Source: DASRAJ01 sp039920305 (GTDB taxonomy: Bacteria; Bacteroidota; Bacteroidia; Chitinophagales; UBA10324). From it: DNA of 14,767 nucleotides. The notes below the pieces were generated by a model, which did not search any database, was not told the DNA's origin, and was given only the letters and a program-made list of their open reading frames with translations. The position numbers were made by a program, and so were the translations under genes. Location: NCBI GenBank assembly GCA_039920305.1, contig JBDSEA010000029.1, positions 1 to 14,767 of the forward strand, in the 5' to 3' direction. Positions 1 through 7,913 of the stretch are shown here, in pieces; positions within the stretch are counted from its first letter, which is position 1, and the number at the start of each line of letters is the position of its first letter.

Positions 1-1365
1 GAGGTGTGGGGTGAAAAATTCGATGAGCTGTATGAAAAATACGAAGCTGAAGGGAGGGCAAGAAAAAAAGTGCGTGCTCAGGAATTGTGGTTTGCCATCA
101 TTGAATCTCAGATTGAAACAGGCACACCCTATATGCTTTATAAAGACACGTGTAATGCAAAATCAAATCAGCAGAACCTGGGAACAATCAAAAGCTCAAA
201 CCTATGTACGGAAATTATCGAGTATTCTTCCCCAGATGAGGTTGCCGTATGTAATCTTGCTTCTATCGCGCTGCCCCGATTTGTTCGTGATGGTGAATTT
301 GATTTTGAAAAGCTTTATGAAGTCACCCAGGTGGCAACACGTAACCTGAATAAAATTATTGATGGAAATTATTACCCTGTTGAAGAAGCGCGCAATTCAA
401 ATTTCCGCCACCGCCCGATTGGATTGGGTGTGCAGGGTCTTGCTGATGCTTTTATATTGCTTCGATTGCCTTTTGATTCAGATAAAGCGAGAATGCTGAA
501 CAGGGATATTTTTGAAACCATTTATTTCGCAGCACTCAGCGCTTCAAAAGACCTTGCCAAGCTTCATGGTCCGTATCTTACGTTTGAAGGTTCTCCAGTA
601 TCAAAAGGAATTTTTCAGTTTGATATGTGGAATACAGAACCGGGTAAGCGCTGGGACTGGAATTCATTAAGAGAAGAAGTGAAACTGTATGGTGTTAGAA
701 ACTCATTGCTTGTTGCGCCCATGCCGACTGCATCTACCTCACAAATTCTTGGAAACAACGAATGCTTCGAACCCTACACTTCAAACATTTATACCCGGAG
801 GACATTAAGTGGCGAGTTCATTATCGTGAACAAGCATCTGCTGAAGGATCTTGTAAAGCTTGGTATCTGGAACAATGGACTGAAGGATAAGATCATTACC
901 GCAAATGGTTCTATCCAGAATATTCCTGAGATACCACAGAGTATTAAGGACCTCTATAAAACGGTTTGGGAAATCCGGCAAAAAGTAATCATTGACATGG
1001 CGGCTGAGCGCGGCGTCTTCATTGATCAGTCACAGTCGCTGAATTTGTTTATGGAGAATGCCACCGTTTCACGAATCACCTCCATGCACTTCTATGCTTG
1101 GGAGAAAGGACTAAAAACCGGGATGTATTATTTACGTACTAAAGCAGCAACCGATGCAGTGAAGTTTACTGTAGAAAAAGAACATCATGAGCAATCTCTG
1201 CCACAAGTGGCTGAAGCAATGCCGGTATATGCAACTAGTAGTTCCACAGTAGATGTTGAAGCCACAATGGAGCAAAAAAGTACGACTGGGTTAGAACAGG
1301 AGTATGACGAAAGAGCCACATGTATTCCGGATGCGAATGGCAGTTGTTTGATGTGCGGCGCCTGA
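1..1365 (+). CDS. nrdA: Class I ribonucleoside-diphosphate reductase, large (alpha) subunit, C-terminal part
   Basis: Partial gene: the frame is open from base 1 (first codon GAG) to TGA at 1363-1365, so the start and the N-terminal ATP-cone region lie outside the window. The enzyme reduces ribonucleoside diphosphates to deoxyribonucleotides in the cytoplasm, with a beta (NrdB) radical subunit not seen here. Numbering from E1: the active-site loop NLCTEI carries N67, the thiyl-radical C69 and E71; C84 in AVCNLAS is the second redox cysteine, 15 residues on as in human R1 (C429/C444). PTASTSQILGNNECFEP (about 242-258) is the conserved barrel segment. Y376-Y377 in MYYLRT are the radical-relay tyrosines. 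The tail ends CLMCGA, with C449 and C452 as the thioredoxin-exchange pair. The tail and the NLCTEI-DEVAVCNLAS stretch resemble eukaryotic R1 more than E. coli NrdA. No frameshift is seen; identification is very secure. Confidence 0.97.
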   Translation, partial: EVWGEKFDELYEKYEAEGRARKKVRAQELWFAIIESQIETGTPYMLYKDTCNAKSNQQNLGTIKSSNLCTEIIEYSSPDEVAVCNLASIALPRFVRDGEFDFEKLYEVTQVATRNLNKIIDGNYYPVEEARNSNFRHRPIGLGVQGLADAFILLRLPFDSDKARMLNRDIFETIYFAALSASKDLAKLHGPYLTFEGSPVSKGIFQFDMWNTEPGKRWDWNSLREEVKLYGVRNSLLVAPMPTASTSQILGNNECFEPYTSNIYTRRTLSGEFIIVNKHLLKDLVKLGIWNNGLKDKIITANGSIQNIPEIPQSIKDLYKTVWEIRQKVIIDMAAERGVFIDQSQSLNLFMENATVSRITSMHFYAWEKGLKTGMYYLRTKAATDAVKFTVEKEHHEQSLPQVAEAMPVYATSSSTVDVEATMEQKSTTGLEQEYDERATCIPDANGSCLMCGA

Positions 1366-1383
1366 CAAGCTTATTGAAGGAAT

Positions 1384-1404
1384 ACAAATGATTATTGCAT
1401 TTGT
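1384..1404. repeat. 7-bp perfect inverted repeat just after nrdA
   Basis: ACAAATG (1384-1390) and CATTTGT (1398-1404) are perfect inverted arms around a 7-base spacer. It lies 19 bases past the nrdA stop. It could form a weak RNA hairpin, but no T-run follows, so it is not a convincing rho-independent terminator. It might instead be left over from the mobile element whose remnant starts at 1454. Function unknown. Confidence 0.3.
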
Positions 1405-1453
1405 CGGGTATCAGCATAATGTTATGAAGTTGGGGCGGTATTTTCCGAAATAG

Positions 1454-1660
1454 TTATTTATTTGAAGGGATGAAATCAAAAAATTCGAACAGATATTTCG
1501 GATCATGTGGAACTTCAAATCTCTTAAGGAAGGTTAAATATTCCTCCCTGAAACTTTTTTTACGATGGTGCTCTTCCTGGTTTTGAATGTAGCTAATTAC
1601 ATCATTAATTTGTGAATGACCATAGGTAACCAGCGTCAGCAATTCTGAATTAATATACAT
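1454..1660 (-). pseudogene. IS200-like / REP-associated (Y1, HUH superfamily) transposase, C-terminal remnant
   Basis: A 68-codon minus-strand frame whose main part, TYGHSQINDVISYIQNQEEHH and the following RKKSF..EYL.FL..FEV.....YLFEF, matches the typical C-terminal end of Bacteroidota IS200-like transposases. The tyrosine in YIQNQ (codon at 1589-1591) is the likely catalytic Tyr. The HUH metal-binding motif and the first roughly 110-120 residues expected for the family are absent. An in-frame stop lies directly before the ATG at 1658-1660. Family similarity begins around base 1630; the first 11 codons up to 1660 look like read-through into neighbouring sequence. It is therefore a 3' fragment and cannot be active. 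It is directly followed, on the opposite strand, by a broken T9SS gene. The family call is from recognised motifs, not a search. Confidence 0.75.
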
Positions 1661-1892
1661 TCAGCCTAATCCCGCTCATGATGAATTGGTCTGCATGCTT
1701 CCCGGATCCGTCATATTCCCTGTTACAATTTATCTTCTGAATACATCAGGGGAAACGGTGATTAAAACCACTTTAATAAATCTCATCAGTAATGAATTTG
1801 CACTTGATGTGAAGGATTGTTCTCCCGGCATATACATGATGAAAATCAACTCTCACAATTATTGCCATACAGGAAAAATTTTGATTCAATAA
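1626..1892 (+). pseudogene. Orphan T9SS type A C-terminal sorting domain (remnant of a secreted protein)
   Basis: Frame open from 1626 (just after a TAG at 1623-1625) to TAA at 1890-1892. It reads IQPNPAHDELV near 1659-1691, the standard opening of a type A sorting domain (usually I/L-YPNPA-D/N), then VTIYLLNTSGETV, a central strand region, DVKDCSPGIYMMKI and a final GKILIQ. These match the Por secretion system sorting-domain layout over about 80 residues. No passenger domain, signal peptide or good start codon precedes it: the only in-frame alternative start is TTG at 1686, inside the domain, with no signal sequence. On a full protein such a domain would direct export across the outer membrane by the T9SS and attachment to the surface. 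Here the passenger seems to have been deleted at the junction with the transposase fragment. Alternative: an extreme upstream truncation caused by assembly error. Confidence 0.72.
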
Positions 1893-1989
1893 TTTTCTTC
1901 TTCACCCCGGGAAAAGAACAATGCGTATCTTAATAAGAACTCCCAAAGGCTGTAACAGGAATTCATTTTCACCATCCCGGCGTTTTCTC

Positions 1990-1997
1990 TAACTTTA
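1990..1997 (+). promoter_or_regulatory. Possible -7 box (TAACTTTA) before the type B T9SS protein
   Basis: TAACTTTA differs by one base from the Bacteroidota TAnnTTTG -7 consensus and ends 4 bases before the ATG at 2002. No TTG-type -33 box at suitable spacing was found. If used, the transcript would be leaderless or nearly so. Weak call. Confidence 0.25.
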
Positions 1998-2001
1998 AAC
2001 A

Positions 2002-5000
2002 ATGAATTTTTTTCTCCGGCTGGCTACGCTTGTTCTGATCACAGCTGTTTTGTTAACTAAAATTGTCGCCGCAACCGATGTGCCCGCATCATTTTCTGTC
2101 TCGAGCGAGCTGCGGTTCATGGAGAACAAAGGTCAGCTCCCGCAACAGGTGTTATTCAATGCAAAAATTCCTGGCGGTGAAATCTTTTTAGAGAAGAATG
2201 TTTTCACTTACTATGTTTTCGATGCCGATGATCTCAGGAAGATTCACCCGCTTAAGGAAGATCCGATGATTGTCCACAGCCATGCCTGGAGGGAGAGGTT
2301 TCTCGGTGCTGATTCCAATCCTCGCATCACCTCAGTCAATCCTTCTTCAACCCGGTACAATTATTTTACAGGCAATGATGCTCGTCATTGGGCAACCGGC
2401 GTTCATGATTATTCACAGGTAACTTATCACGGGCTTTATAGCGGAATAGATATGAACGTATATGCTAACGGATCAAATCTGAAGTATGATTTGATTGTTC
2501 AGCCGTTTGTTGATGCCTCACAAATACAAATTGCCTTTGAGGGTGTTTCCAAGCTCGCTACCCACAATGGAAATTTAGTTATCAGCACCTCTATCGGCGA
2601 ATTCATCGAGCAGAAGCCATTTGCCTACCAGATCATCAATGGGGTTCGAAAAAGTGTTGCATGCAAATTTTTGGTGAAGGGAACTATTCTGACTTTTAAT
2701 ATTTCCGACTACTATGATCACAGTATTCCATTGATCATTGATCCCACCCTTGTGTTCTCAACTTTTACCGGCAGTACGGCAGATAATTTTGGCTATACTG
2801 CGACCTACGATGCTGCGGGCGCAATGTTTCTGGGTGGTCTTGTGCACAATGGCGGTTATCCTGTTACAGCAGGTGCCATCCAATTCAATTTTGCCGGTGG
2901 CAGCGCAACGGATGGCAATCAGTACCAGTGCGATATTGGAATCATGAAGCTCAGCCCACTCGGCAATGCCGTTGAGTGGGCAACATACCTTGGTGGCAGC
3001 AACAATGAAACACCGCATAGTCTGGTAACTGACATTAATGGCGACCTGATAATATATGGAAGATCCTGGTCATCCAATTATCCCACAACCGCCAGCGCTT
3101 ATGATGCGAGCTACAATGGCAACGGAGATATTGTGCTGTCAAAGATCAGTGGTGATGGCAGTGTTTTAATGGGATCAACCTATATCGGGGGTTCACAAAT
3201 GGATGGTGTGAATTTCGATGCTACAGAGCCCGGATCCGGAAACCTGAAAGTAAATTATGGTGATGATGCGCGGGGTGAGGTAATAAATGATGCAACCAAT
3301 AATATGTATGTTGCAACCTGTACGCTATCGCCTGATTTCCCGACAACCTCTGGAGCTTACCAAACTACAGCAGCAGGAAGCCAGGAAGGATGCGTTTTTA
3401 AAATGAATCCGGATTGCAGCTCCCTGATCTGGTCTACTTTTCTTGGAGGCGCTGATGATGATGCATGCTACTCACTCGATCTGTTCAATGGTGAAGTATA
3501 TACAGCCGGTGGAACCATGAGCAATAATTTTCCTGCAACAAGCGGGTCACTACATTCCACCTTCCAGGGAGGAACAATGGATGGATTTGTCTCACACCTG
3601 AGTGCCGACGGGACACAGTTATTGCAGTCAACCTTCGTTGGGACCATTGCCGATGACCAGGCTTATTTTGTGAAGCTCGATGAGGGTTCGAATGCTTACC
3701 TGTACGGGCAAACCCACGGAAGTTATCCCATTACTCCCGGAGCCTATTCTAATGCAAACAGCGGACAGTTCATTCACAAGCTTGATCCGTTATTGAGTAC
3801 CACTGTTTATTCAACAGTTTTTGGAAATGGAAATGGCGGTCCTAATATTTCTCCTGCTGCCTTTGCGGTAGATACCTGTGAGAACATTTACCTTTCCGGA
3901 TGGGGCGGACTCGTATTTTCTGCCTGGAGCTGGTTCTCACTGGACATGCTGAATATGCCAATTACTCCGGATGCTTTCCAATCTACTACCGATGGAACAG
4001 ACTTTTACATAGCAGTCTTCAAGAAAAATATGACTGAACTTAAGTATGCAACCTATTTTGGCGGGAACATGCCGCAGGATCAGGCTCCCGAGCACATTGA
4101 TGGCGGCACATCACGCTTTGATAAGAATGGTGTGATCTACCAGGCTATCTGCGGAGGATGTGGCGGGTTTTCTTCAGTACCTACCACTCCGGGGGCATGG
4201 AGCCAGACCAACAACAGCTTTAACTGCAATGAGGTAGGGGTGAAAATGGAAGTGGGTCTTTTTATTGTTACCGCTGCTCTGCAGGCCTTCCCCACGGTAA
4301 CCGGATGCCTTCCGCTCACCGTAAACTTTACCAATAACAGCGTGAATGCCACACAGTACCTGTGGTACTTTGGTGACGGAGGAACTTCTACCCAGGTAAA
4401 CCCTGTATATACTTTCACTGATACCGGCACCTTTCAGATTATGCTCGTGGCTTATGACTCTACTGCATGTGTCCCTTATGACACCGCATACACCACAGTA
4501 GTGGTTTATAACACATCAGTAGATGCAGGATTCACAATAGACACTACCGATTATTGTGATTCAATCAATGCAATTTTCTCAGCTACTACTGCTAATGCCT
4601 CTGCTACTTTTTCGTGGGATTTTGGCGACAGCACCACGGCCCAAGGCAGCAATGTAAGTCACACTTATACTACACCGGGATTATACATTATTACCATGAT
4701 TGCTGAAGACCAAACCGCATGCAATCCTCTGGACACATTCAACTATGTAATTGATTTCACTCATGTTGTAATTGCAAGCCTGACACAGGAAGATTATTTT
4801 GGTTGTCCGCCCTTCACAATTGACTTTCTCAATAATGGGTACGGTGGAGTCAGCTTCTTCTGGGATTTCGGGGATGGTACCATTTCAACTGAGCAGAATC
4901 CTTCTCATACTTATGCTGATCCCGGAGTTTATGAGGGCATTTTTATTGTGAATGATCCTGCCGCCTGTGATCCCGCGGACACCGTGATGTTCACCATAAC

Positions 5001-5532
5001 CGTTTTTAATTTTCCTCCCACGGCGGCCTTCTTTGCTGATCCGGTAAACATTATTGATTACAACGCATTGGTCCATTTTACCAACCAATCCGTAGGTGCT
5101 ACAAGTTACCTGTGGGAATTCGGTGATGGGGATACCAGTACGGAAATAAATCCTGCGCATCTCTATCTGCTCAGCGGGGAATATCTCGCCTGCCTTACAG
5201 CATACAATCATGGTGGCTGCCCTGCGAAAGTTTGTAAAAGCATTCATGTGGAGCTGATTCCTGCCATTGATGTTCCCAATGCGTTCTCACCCAATGGTGA
5301 TGGGTTTAATGATATTTTATTTGTGAAGGGTCAGGATGTAAAAAATCTGAATTTTAAAGTATTCAACCGGTGGGGTGAATTGGTTTTTGAAACAAATGAC
5401 ATCAGCATCGGCTGGAATGGAATCTATAAAGGTGAGCCACAGGAAATGGAAGTGTATGTTTGGATGCTGAATGCATTATTCAGCAATGGAAAAGCAACCG
5501 TAAAAAGCGGGAATGTGACATTGCTCAGATAA
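2002..5532 (+). CDS. Large secreted SBBP-propeller / PKD-domain protein with T9SS type B (gliding motility-associated) C-terminal domain
   Basis: 1176 residues. Order: signal peptide (1 to about 24, hydrophobic run ATLVLITAVLL); an N-terminal domain (about 38-250) opening RFMENKGQLPQQVLFNA, typical of proteins carrying SBBP repeats (DUF7948-like); a beta-propeller (about 250-745) with seven copies of an F/YP-x-T-x-GA-Y/F motif at residues 286, 360, 446, 510, 575, 652 and 726; four PKD domains (about 757-832, 840-914, 925-1002, 1005-1084), each with a W-x-FGD signature; and a type B sorting domain (about 1088-1176) with PNAFSPNGDGFND, FKVFNRWGELVFET and the final SGNVTLLR. The family is exported by the T9SS and displayed or released as an adhesin-like surface protein; ligand unknown. 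The gene directly precedes a porP/sprF-type gene, the usual partner for type B substrates. The ATG start gives an intact signal peptide. Confidence 0.93.
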   Translation: MNFFLRLATLVLITAVLLTKIVAATDVPASFSVSSELRFMENKGQLPQQVLFNAKIPGGEIFLEKNVFTYYVFDADDLRKIHPLKEDPMIVHSHAWRERFLGADSNPRITSVNPSSTRYNYFTGNDARHWATGVHDYSQVTYHGLYSGIDMNVYANGSNLKYDLIVQPFVDASQIQIAFEGVSKLATHNGNLVISTSIGEFIEQKPFAYQIINGVRKSVACKFLVKGTILTFNISDYYDHSIPLIIDPTLVFSTFTGSTADNFGYTATYDAAGAMFLGGLVHNGGYPVTAGAIQFNFAGGSATDGNQYQCDIGIMKLSPLGNAVEWATYLGGSNNETPHSLVTDINGDLIIYGRSWSSNYPTTASAYDASYNGNGDIVLSKISGDGSVLMGSTYIGGSQMDGVNFDATEPGSGNLKVNYGDDARGEVINDATNNMYVATCTLSPDFPTTSGAYQTTAAGSQEGCVFKMNPDCSSLIWSTFLGGADDDACYSLDLFNGEVYTAGGTMSNNFPATSGSLHSTFQGGTMDGFVSHLSADGTQLLQSTFVGTIADDQAYFVKLDEGSNAYLYGQTHGSYPITPGAYSNANSGQFIHKLDPLLSTTVYSTVFGNGNGGPNISPAAFAVDTCENIYLSGWGGLVFSAWSWFSLDMLNMPITPDAFQSTTDGTDFYIAVFKKNMTELKYATYFGGNMPQDQAPEHIDGGTSRFDKNGVIYQAICGGCGGFSSVPTTPGAWSQTNNSFNCNEVGVKMEVGLFIVTAALQAFPTVTGCLPLTVNFTNNSVNATQYLWYFGDGGTSTQVNPVYTFTDTGTFQIMLVAYDSTACVPYDTAYTTVVVYNTSVDAGFTIDTTDYCDSINAIFSATTANASATFSWDFGDSTTAQGSNVSHTYTTPGLYIITMIAEDQTACNPLDTFNYVIDFTHVVIASLTQEDYFGCPPFTIDFLNNGYGGVSFFWDFGDGTISTEQNPSHTYADPGVYEGIFIVNDPAACDPADTVMFTITVFNFPPTAAFFADPVNIIDYNALVHFTNQSVGATSYLWEFGDGDTSTEINPAHLYLLSGEYLACLTAYNHGGCPAKVCKSIHVELIPAIDVPNAFSPNGDGFNDILFVKGQDVKNLNFKVFNRWGELVFETNDISIGWNGIYKGEPQEMEVYVWMLNALFSNGKATVKSGNVTLLR

Positions 5533-5619
5533 TTTTTTACTGTTTTAATGTCGTTTTAACTGCTATACGTTTTCAAAGCATGAAAGAAAATTCAAGTTAT
5601 TAGGAACACAGTAAAATAA

Positions 5620-6639
5620 GTGCAGAAAGTATATTACATATCCTTGTTAGTAATGCTTGCAAATACCATGCAGGCACAGGATATTCACTTCTCCCAGTAT
5701 TACAGCGCGCCCCTTACCGTCAATCCATCCTATACCGGCAGTTTCAATGGTGACTATCGTGCAGGCCTGAATTACAGAACACAATGGGCCAGCGTTACTG
5801 TTCCTTACAGGACATTCGATTTGTTTGGTGATTTTTCATTAGGAAGGGAATTCTATAAGCTTAATTTTTTCTCAGCCGGTATTAACCTGATCGCTGACCG
5901 CGCGGGCGATGGAGATTTGTCCGTTACAAAGCTCATGGCGTCAGGTGCTTACCACATGATCCTCGACCGTGGTAAAACCAATGATCTGTCATTTGGAATT
6001 CAGGCAGGATGGGTTCAGAAGACTGTGGATTATTCCAAATTTTATTTTGATGATCAATGGAACGATACCGGATTTGATACAGGGCTTCCAAGCGGAGAAA
6101 ATAACACCACTTCCACCATTAGCTATCCTGATGCCTCTGCGGGAATATCCTATGCATTCAACGGTACAAAGAAGCTTTCCTCCTATGTGGGATTCAGCAT
6201 GTATCATATTTTAAAGCCTAAAGATTCCTTCTATGGGCAAAATAATCATCTCGGCCTTCGCCCGGTTTTAAATGCAGGATTATCCTACATGCTTTCAGAT
6301 AATCTGACTGTTTCACCCAGTATTTATTACCAGCAGCAAAAGAAAGCCCATGAACTGCTGAGCGGGGCCATGTTTAATTATGCAATTGGCTCTGCCGATG
6401 ATCCTTATGTTACCAGCAAATTGCATCTTGGCCTGTTTGAAAGATTTGGCGATGCCCTGATCGCTGTGGCGGGATATGAGATAACCCACTGGCGCTTCAT
6501 GGCAAACTACGATATCAATACATCGGCATTAAAAACTGCGAGCAAGGGGAAGGGCGCTTTTGAGATTTCTATAATCTATATCGGAAAGTCAAAGAAACAC
6601 AAGGGACCTCAGCTCGATTTACCCTGTCCGAGATTTTAG
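5620..6639 (+). CDS. PorP/SprF family type IX secretion system outer-membrane protein
   Basis: 339 residues. A GTG start is chosen because an in-frame TAA lies immediately before it (5617-5619) and the next ATG would cut the signal peptide. Signal peptide about 1-19 (VYYISLLVMLANTMQA|Q). The mature protein opens QDIHFSQYYSAPLTVNPSYTG, the family hallmark, continues as a predicted beta-barrel with alternating strands, and ends in the characteristic CPRF. In Flavobacterium, SprF is needed to secrete SprB, a type B sorting-domain adhesin, and Bacteroidota often place such pairs together. Here the gene follows the type B protein by 87 bases, so it is inferred to export or anchor that protein. The core motor (PorL/M, GldL/M) is not in this window. 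It is one of many paralogues in such genomes, so no specific symbol is given. Confidence 0.93.
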   Translation: MQKVYYISLLVMLANTMQAQDIHFSQYYSAPLTVNPSYTGSFNGDYRAGLNYRTQWASVTVPYRTFDLFGDFSLGREFYKLNFFSAGINLIADRAGDGDLSVTKLMASGAYHMILDRGKTNDLSFGIQAGWVQKTVDYSKFYFDDQWNDTGFDTGLPSGENNTTSTISYPDASAGISYAFNGTKKLSSYVGFSMYHILKPKDSFYGQNNHLGLRPVLNAGLSYMLSDNLTVSPSIYYQQQKKAHELLSGAMFNYAIGSADDPYVTSKLHLGLFERFGDALIAVAGYEITHWRFMANYDINTSALKTASKGKGAFEISIIYIGKSKKHKGPQLDLPCPRF

Positions 6640-6669
6640 CAGATAACATGTATTAGTGAATGATGAATA

Positions 6670-7059
6670 ATGGCGTGCTCAAAAATTTTACGGTTTGGTT
6701 TGATGGTATGCCTGGTTGTTTTCCTGTATTCCTGCCATTCCACCTCTAAAAAAAATTATAACAGCGCGGCAGATCTTTCCGGCATAAAAATCGGGATGTC
6801 ATTCGTGGATGTGATGAATACTGCCGGTGCTCCCGATACCATTATTCATTGGGGAGTTGTGGAAGATACTTTTCACAACCAAACCAGAACCAATGAGTGG
6901 CATTACGGCAATAATCAAATTGTGGTGATGGTGAATGATACTGTCAGCTCAATCGATTTAAATGCTGAAGCAACGCGTTTGCAAATTCAACACATCATTG
7001 ATTCTGCAAGGGCTGCTGAGGGTGGAAGCAATCCGTTTATCCGGCCGCTTCAGCAATGA
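6670..7059 (+). CDS. Small SmpA/BamE-like lipoprotein
   Basis: 129 residues. The N-terminus is a lipoprotein signal: positive MACSKILR, hydrophobic core, lipobox LYSC with C22 as the predicted acylated cysteine. The mature part has the pattern GIKIGMSFVDVMNTAGAPD, then NEWHYGNNQIVVMVNDTVSSI, recalling the SmpA/OmlA/BamE fold (I-x-x-GM, V, G-x-P, W-x-Y, then V..I strands). The match is by fold pattern, and function in barrel assembly is not implied. It starts 30 bases after the porP/sprF stop and overlaps the next gene by 4 bases (ATGA), so co-transcription and translational coupling are likely. It is probably an outer-membrane-anchored periplasmic protein. That it helps assemble the PorP/SprF-like barrel is speculation from position only. 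Confidence 0.8.
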   Translation: MACSKILRFGLMVCLVVFLYSCHSTSKKNYNSAADLSGIKIGMSFVDVMNTAGAPDTIIHWGVVEDTFHNQTRTNEWHYGNNQIVVMVNDTVSSIDLNAEATRLQIQHIIDSARAAEGGSNPFIRPLQQ

Positions 7060-7694
7060 TTATTCATTTCCTTTTGCCTTCAATATCTTACGCAGTTGAA
7101 ATGACCTTTGAATTCCGTGCACACCATCCATCAGCGTATTCCCGTTTTGTAATTTTTCTCCTTTTGCTGGTTACCGTCAATATTGTGTTAATCAGCATTT
7201 TTTATCCTTACCTGAAATCAATAAACGATGCAGCGGCGAAGTGCATCATTTTAATTATTCCATGGCTTGCATTACTTCTTTTGCCTTCGGGAATTTCCGG
7301 CATTCTAATCTACCGTTCCTTTGTTAAGACTTACAGGTTCACCCTGCATCCTGCCACGAAGCAGGAGACTAACAGGAATTCAGATTTTATTATTGAATTA
7401 CTCAGGAAAAAAAAATCAGGTTTGCCCTTTCTCCATTCCCTGAAAATTAAAAAATCATCAGCTGTGCATCATCCCCTGATCAAAGCAGAAAATAATGAAT
7501 TTGTATGGAAGAAGGAATTTAAATGGTCAGATATAATGGCTCTTCGAGTAATTGATTTTGAAGACAATCATTACTGCAACCTTGAATTTTCAGATAAGAG
7601 AAACAACCTTGTAATTCATCGGGAAAGCGGTGAATTTGATAAGTTTTATGAGATGATTGAAATCCCCAATCGCAAGGATAGCAGGACTGAATAG
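7056..7694 (+). CDS. Unrecognised two-helix membrane protein
   Basis: 212 residues, no family recognised. Two transmembrane segments are visible, about 31-50 (FVIFLLLLVTVNIVLISIFY) and 63-86 (CIILIIPWLALLLLPSG and following), joined by a short loop. A basic, largely soluble C-terminal part of about 125 residues follows (lysine cluster near 116-131, tryptophans in VWKKEFKWSDI). The layout recalls small membrane proteins whose cytoplasmic tail has a PH-like beta-rich fold, but that is only an impression. The ATG at 7056 overlaps the preceding lipoprotein stop as ATGA, which supports this start; an alternative ATG at 7101 would remove 15 residues without touching the helices. Last gene of the compact 5620-7694 group. 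Confidence 0.75.
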   Translation: MIIHFLLPSISYAVEMTFEFRAHHPSAYSRFVIFLLLLVTVNIVLISIFYPYLKSINDAAAKCIILIIPWLALLLLPSGISGILIYRSFVKTYRFTLHPATKQETNRNSDFIIELLRKKKSGLPFLHSLKIKKSSAVHHPLIKAENNEFVWKKEFKWSDIMALRVIDFEDNHYCNLEFSDKRNNLVIHRESGEFDKFYEMIEIPNRKDSRTE

Positions 7695-7853
7695 AATTCA
7701 CAAACTTTAAATGAGCCAATGCATCAAGCCGCCCATAAAGCAAGATTTAATACAGGTATTTAATGGAATCCTGTTTCATTACCGTCAAATAAAAAAAATT
7801 TCCATTGACAAAATGTTTCCGTACTTTGTAACTGCTCAGCAGCCCTGTTTCCT

Positions 7854-7868
7854 CACAGGTAACCTGTG
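7854..7868. promoter_or_regulatory. 15-bp perfect palindrome upstream of the type A T9SS protein
   Basis: CACAGGT-A-ACCTGTG: two perfect 7-base arms around a single central base, ending 45 bases before the ATG at 7914. The one-base centre suits a dimeric DNA-binding protein better than an RNA hairpin. It is a candidate operator; no regulator is known. A weak promoter-like TACTTTG lies just upstream (7822-7828). Confidence 0.35.
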
Positions 7869-7913
7869 TTTCTGTACTCAGTCATCATTAATTTTTCATA
7901 AAATCCATAAACC

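Noticed and set aside
1235..1417. 60-codon minus-strand frame over the nrdA 3' end
   Set aside because: Antisense shadow of the conserved nrdA C-terminus with no independent support.
5566..5573. TACGTTTT as a -7 box for the PorP/SprF gene
   Set aside because: One mismatch, no -33 partner, and the gene may simply be co-transcribed with the type B protein; too weak to list.
7805..7828. TTG...TACTTTG as a promoter for the 7914 gene
   Set aside because: The -7-like box is one base short of TAnnTTTG, the spacer is only 14 bases and the box is about 85 bases from the start codon.
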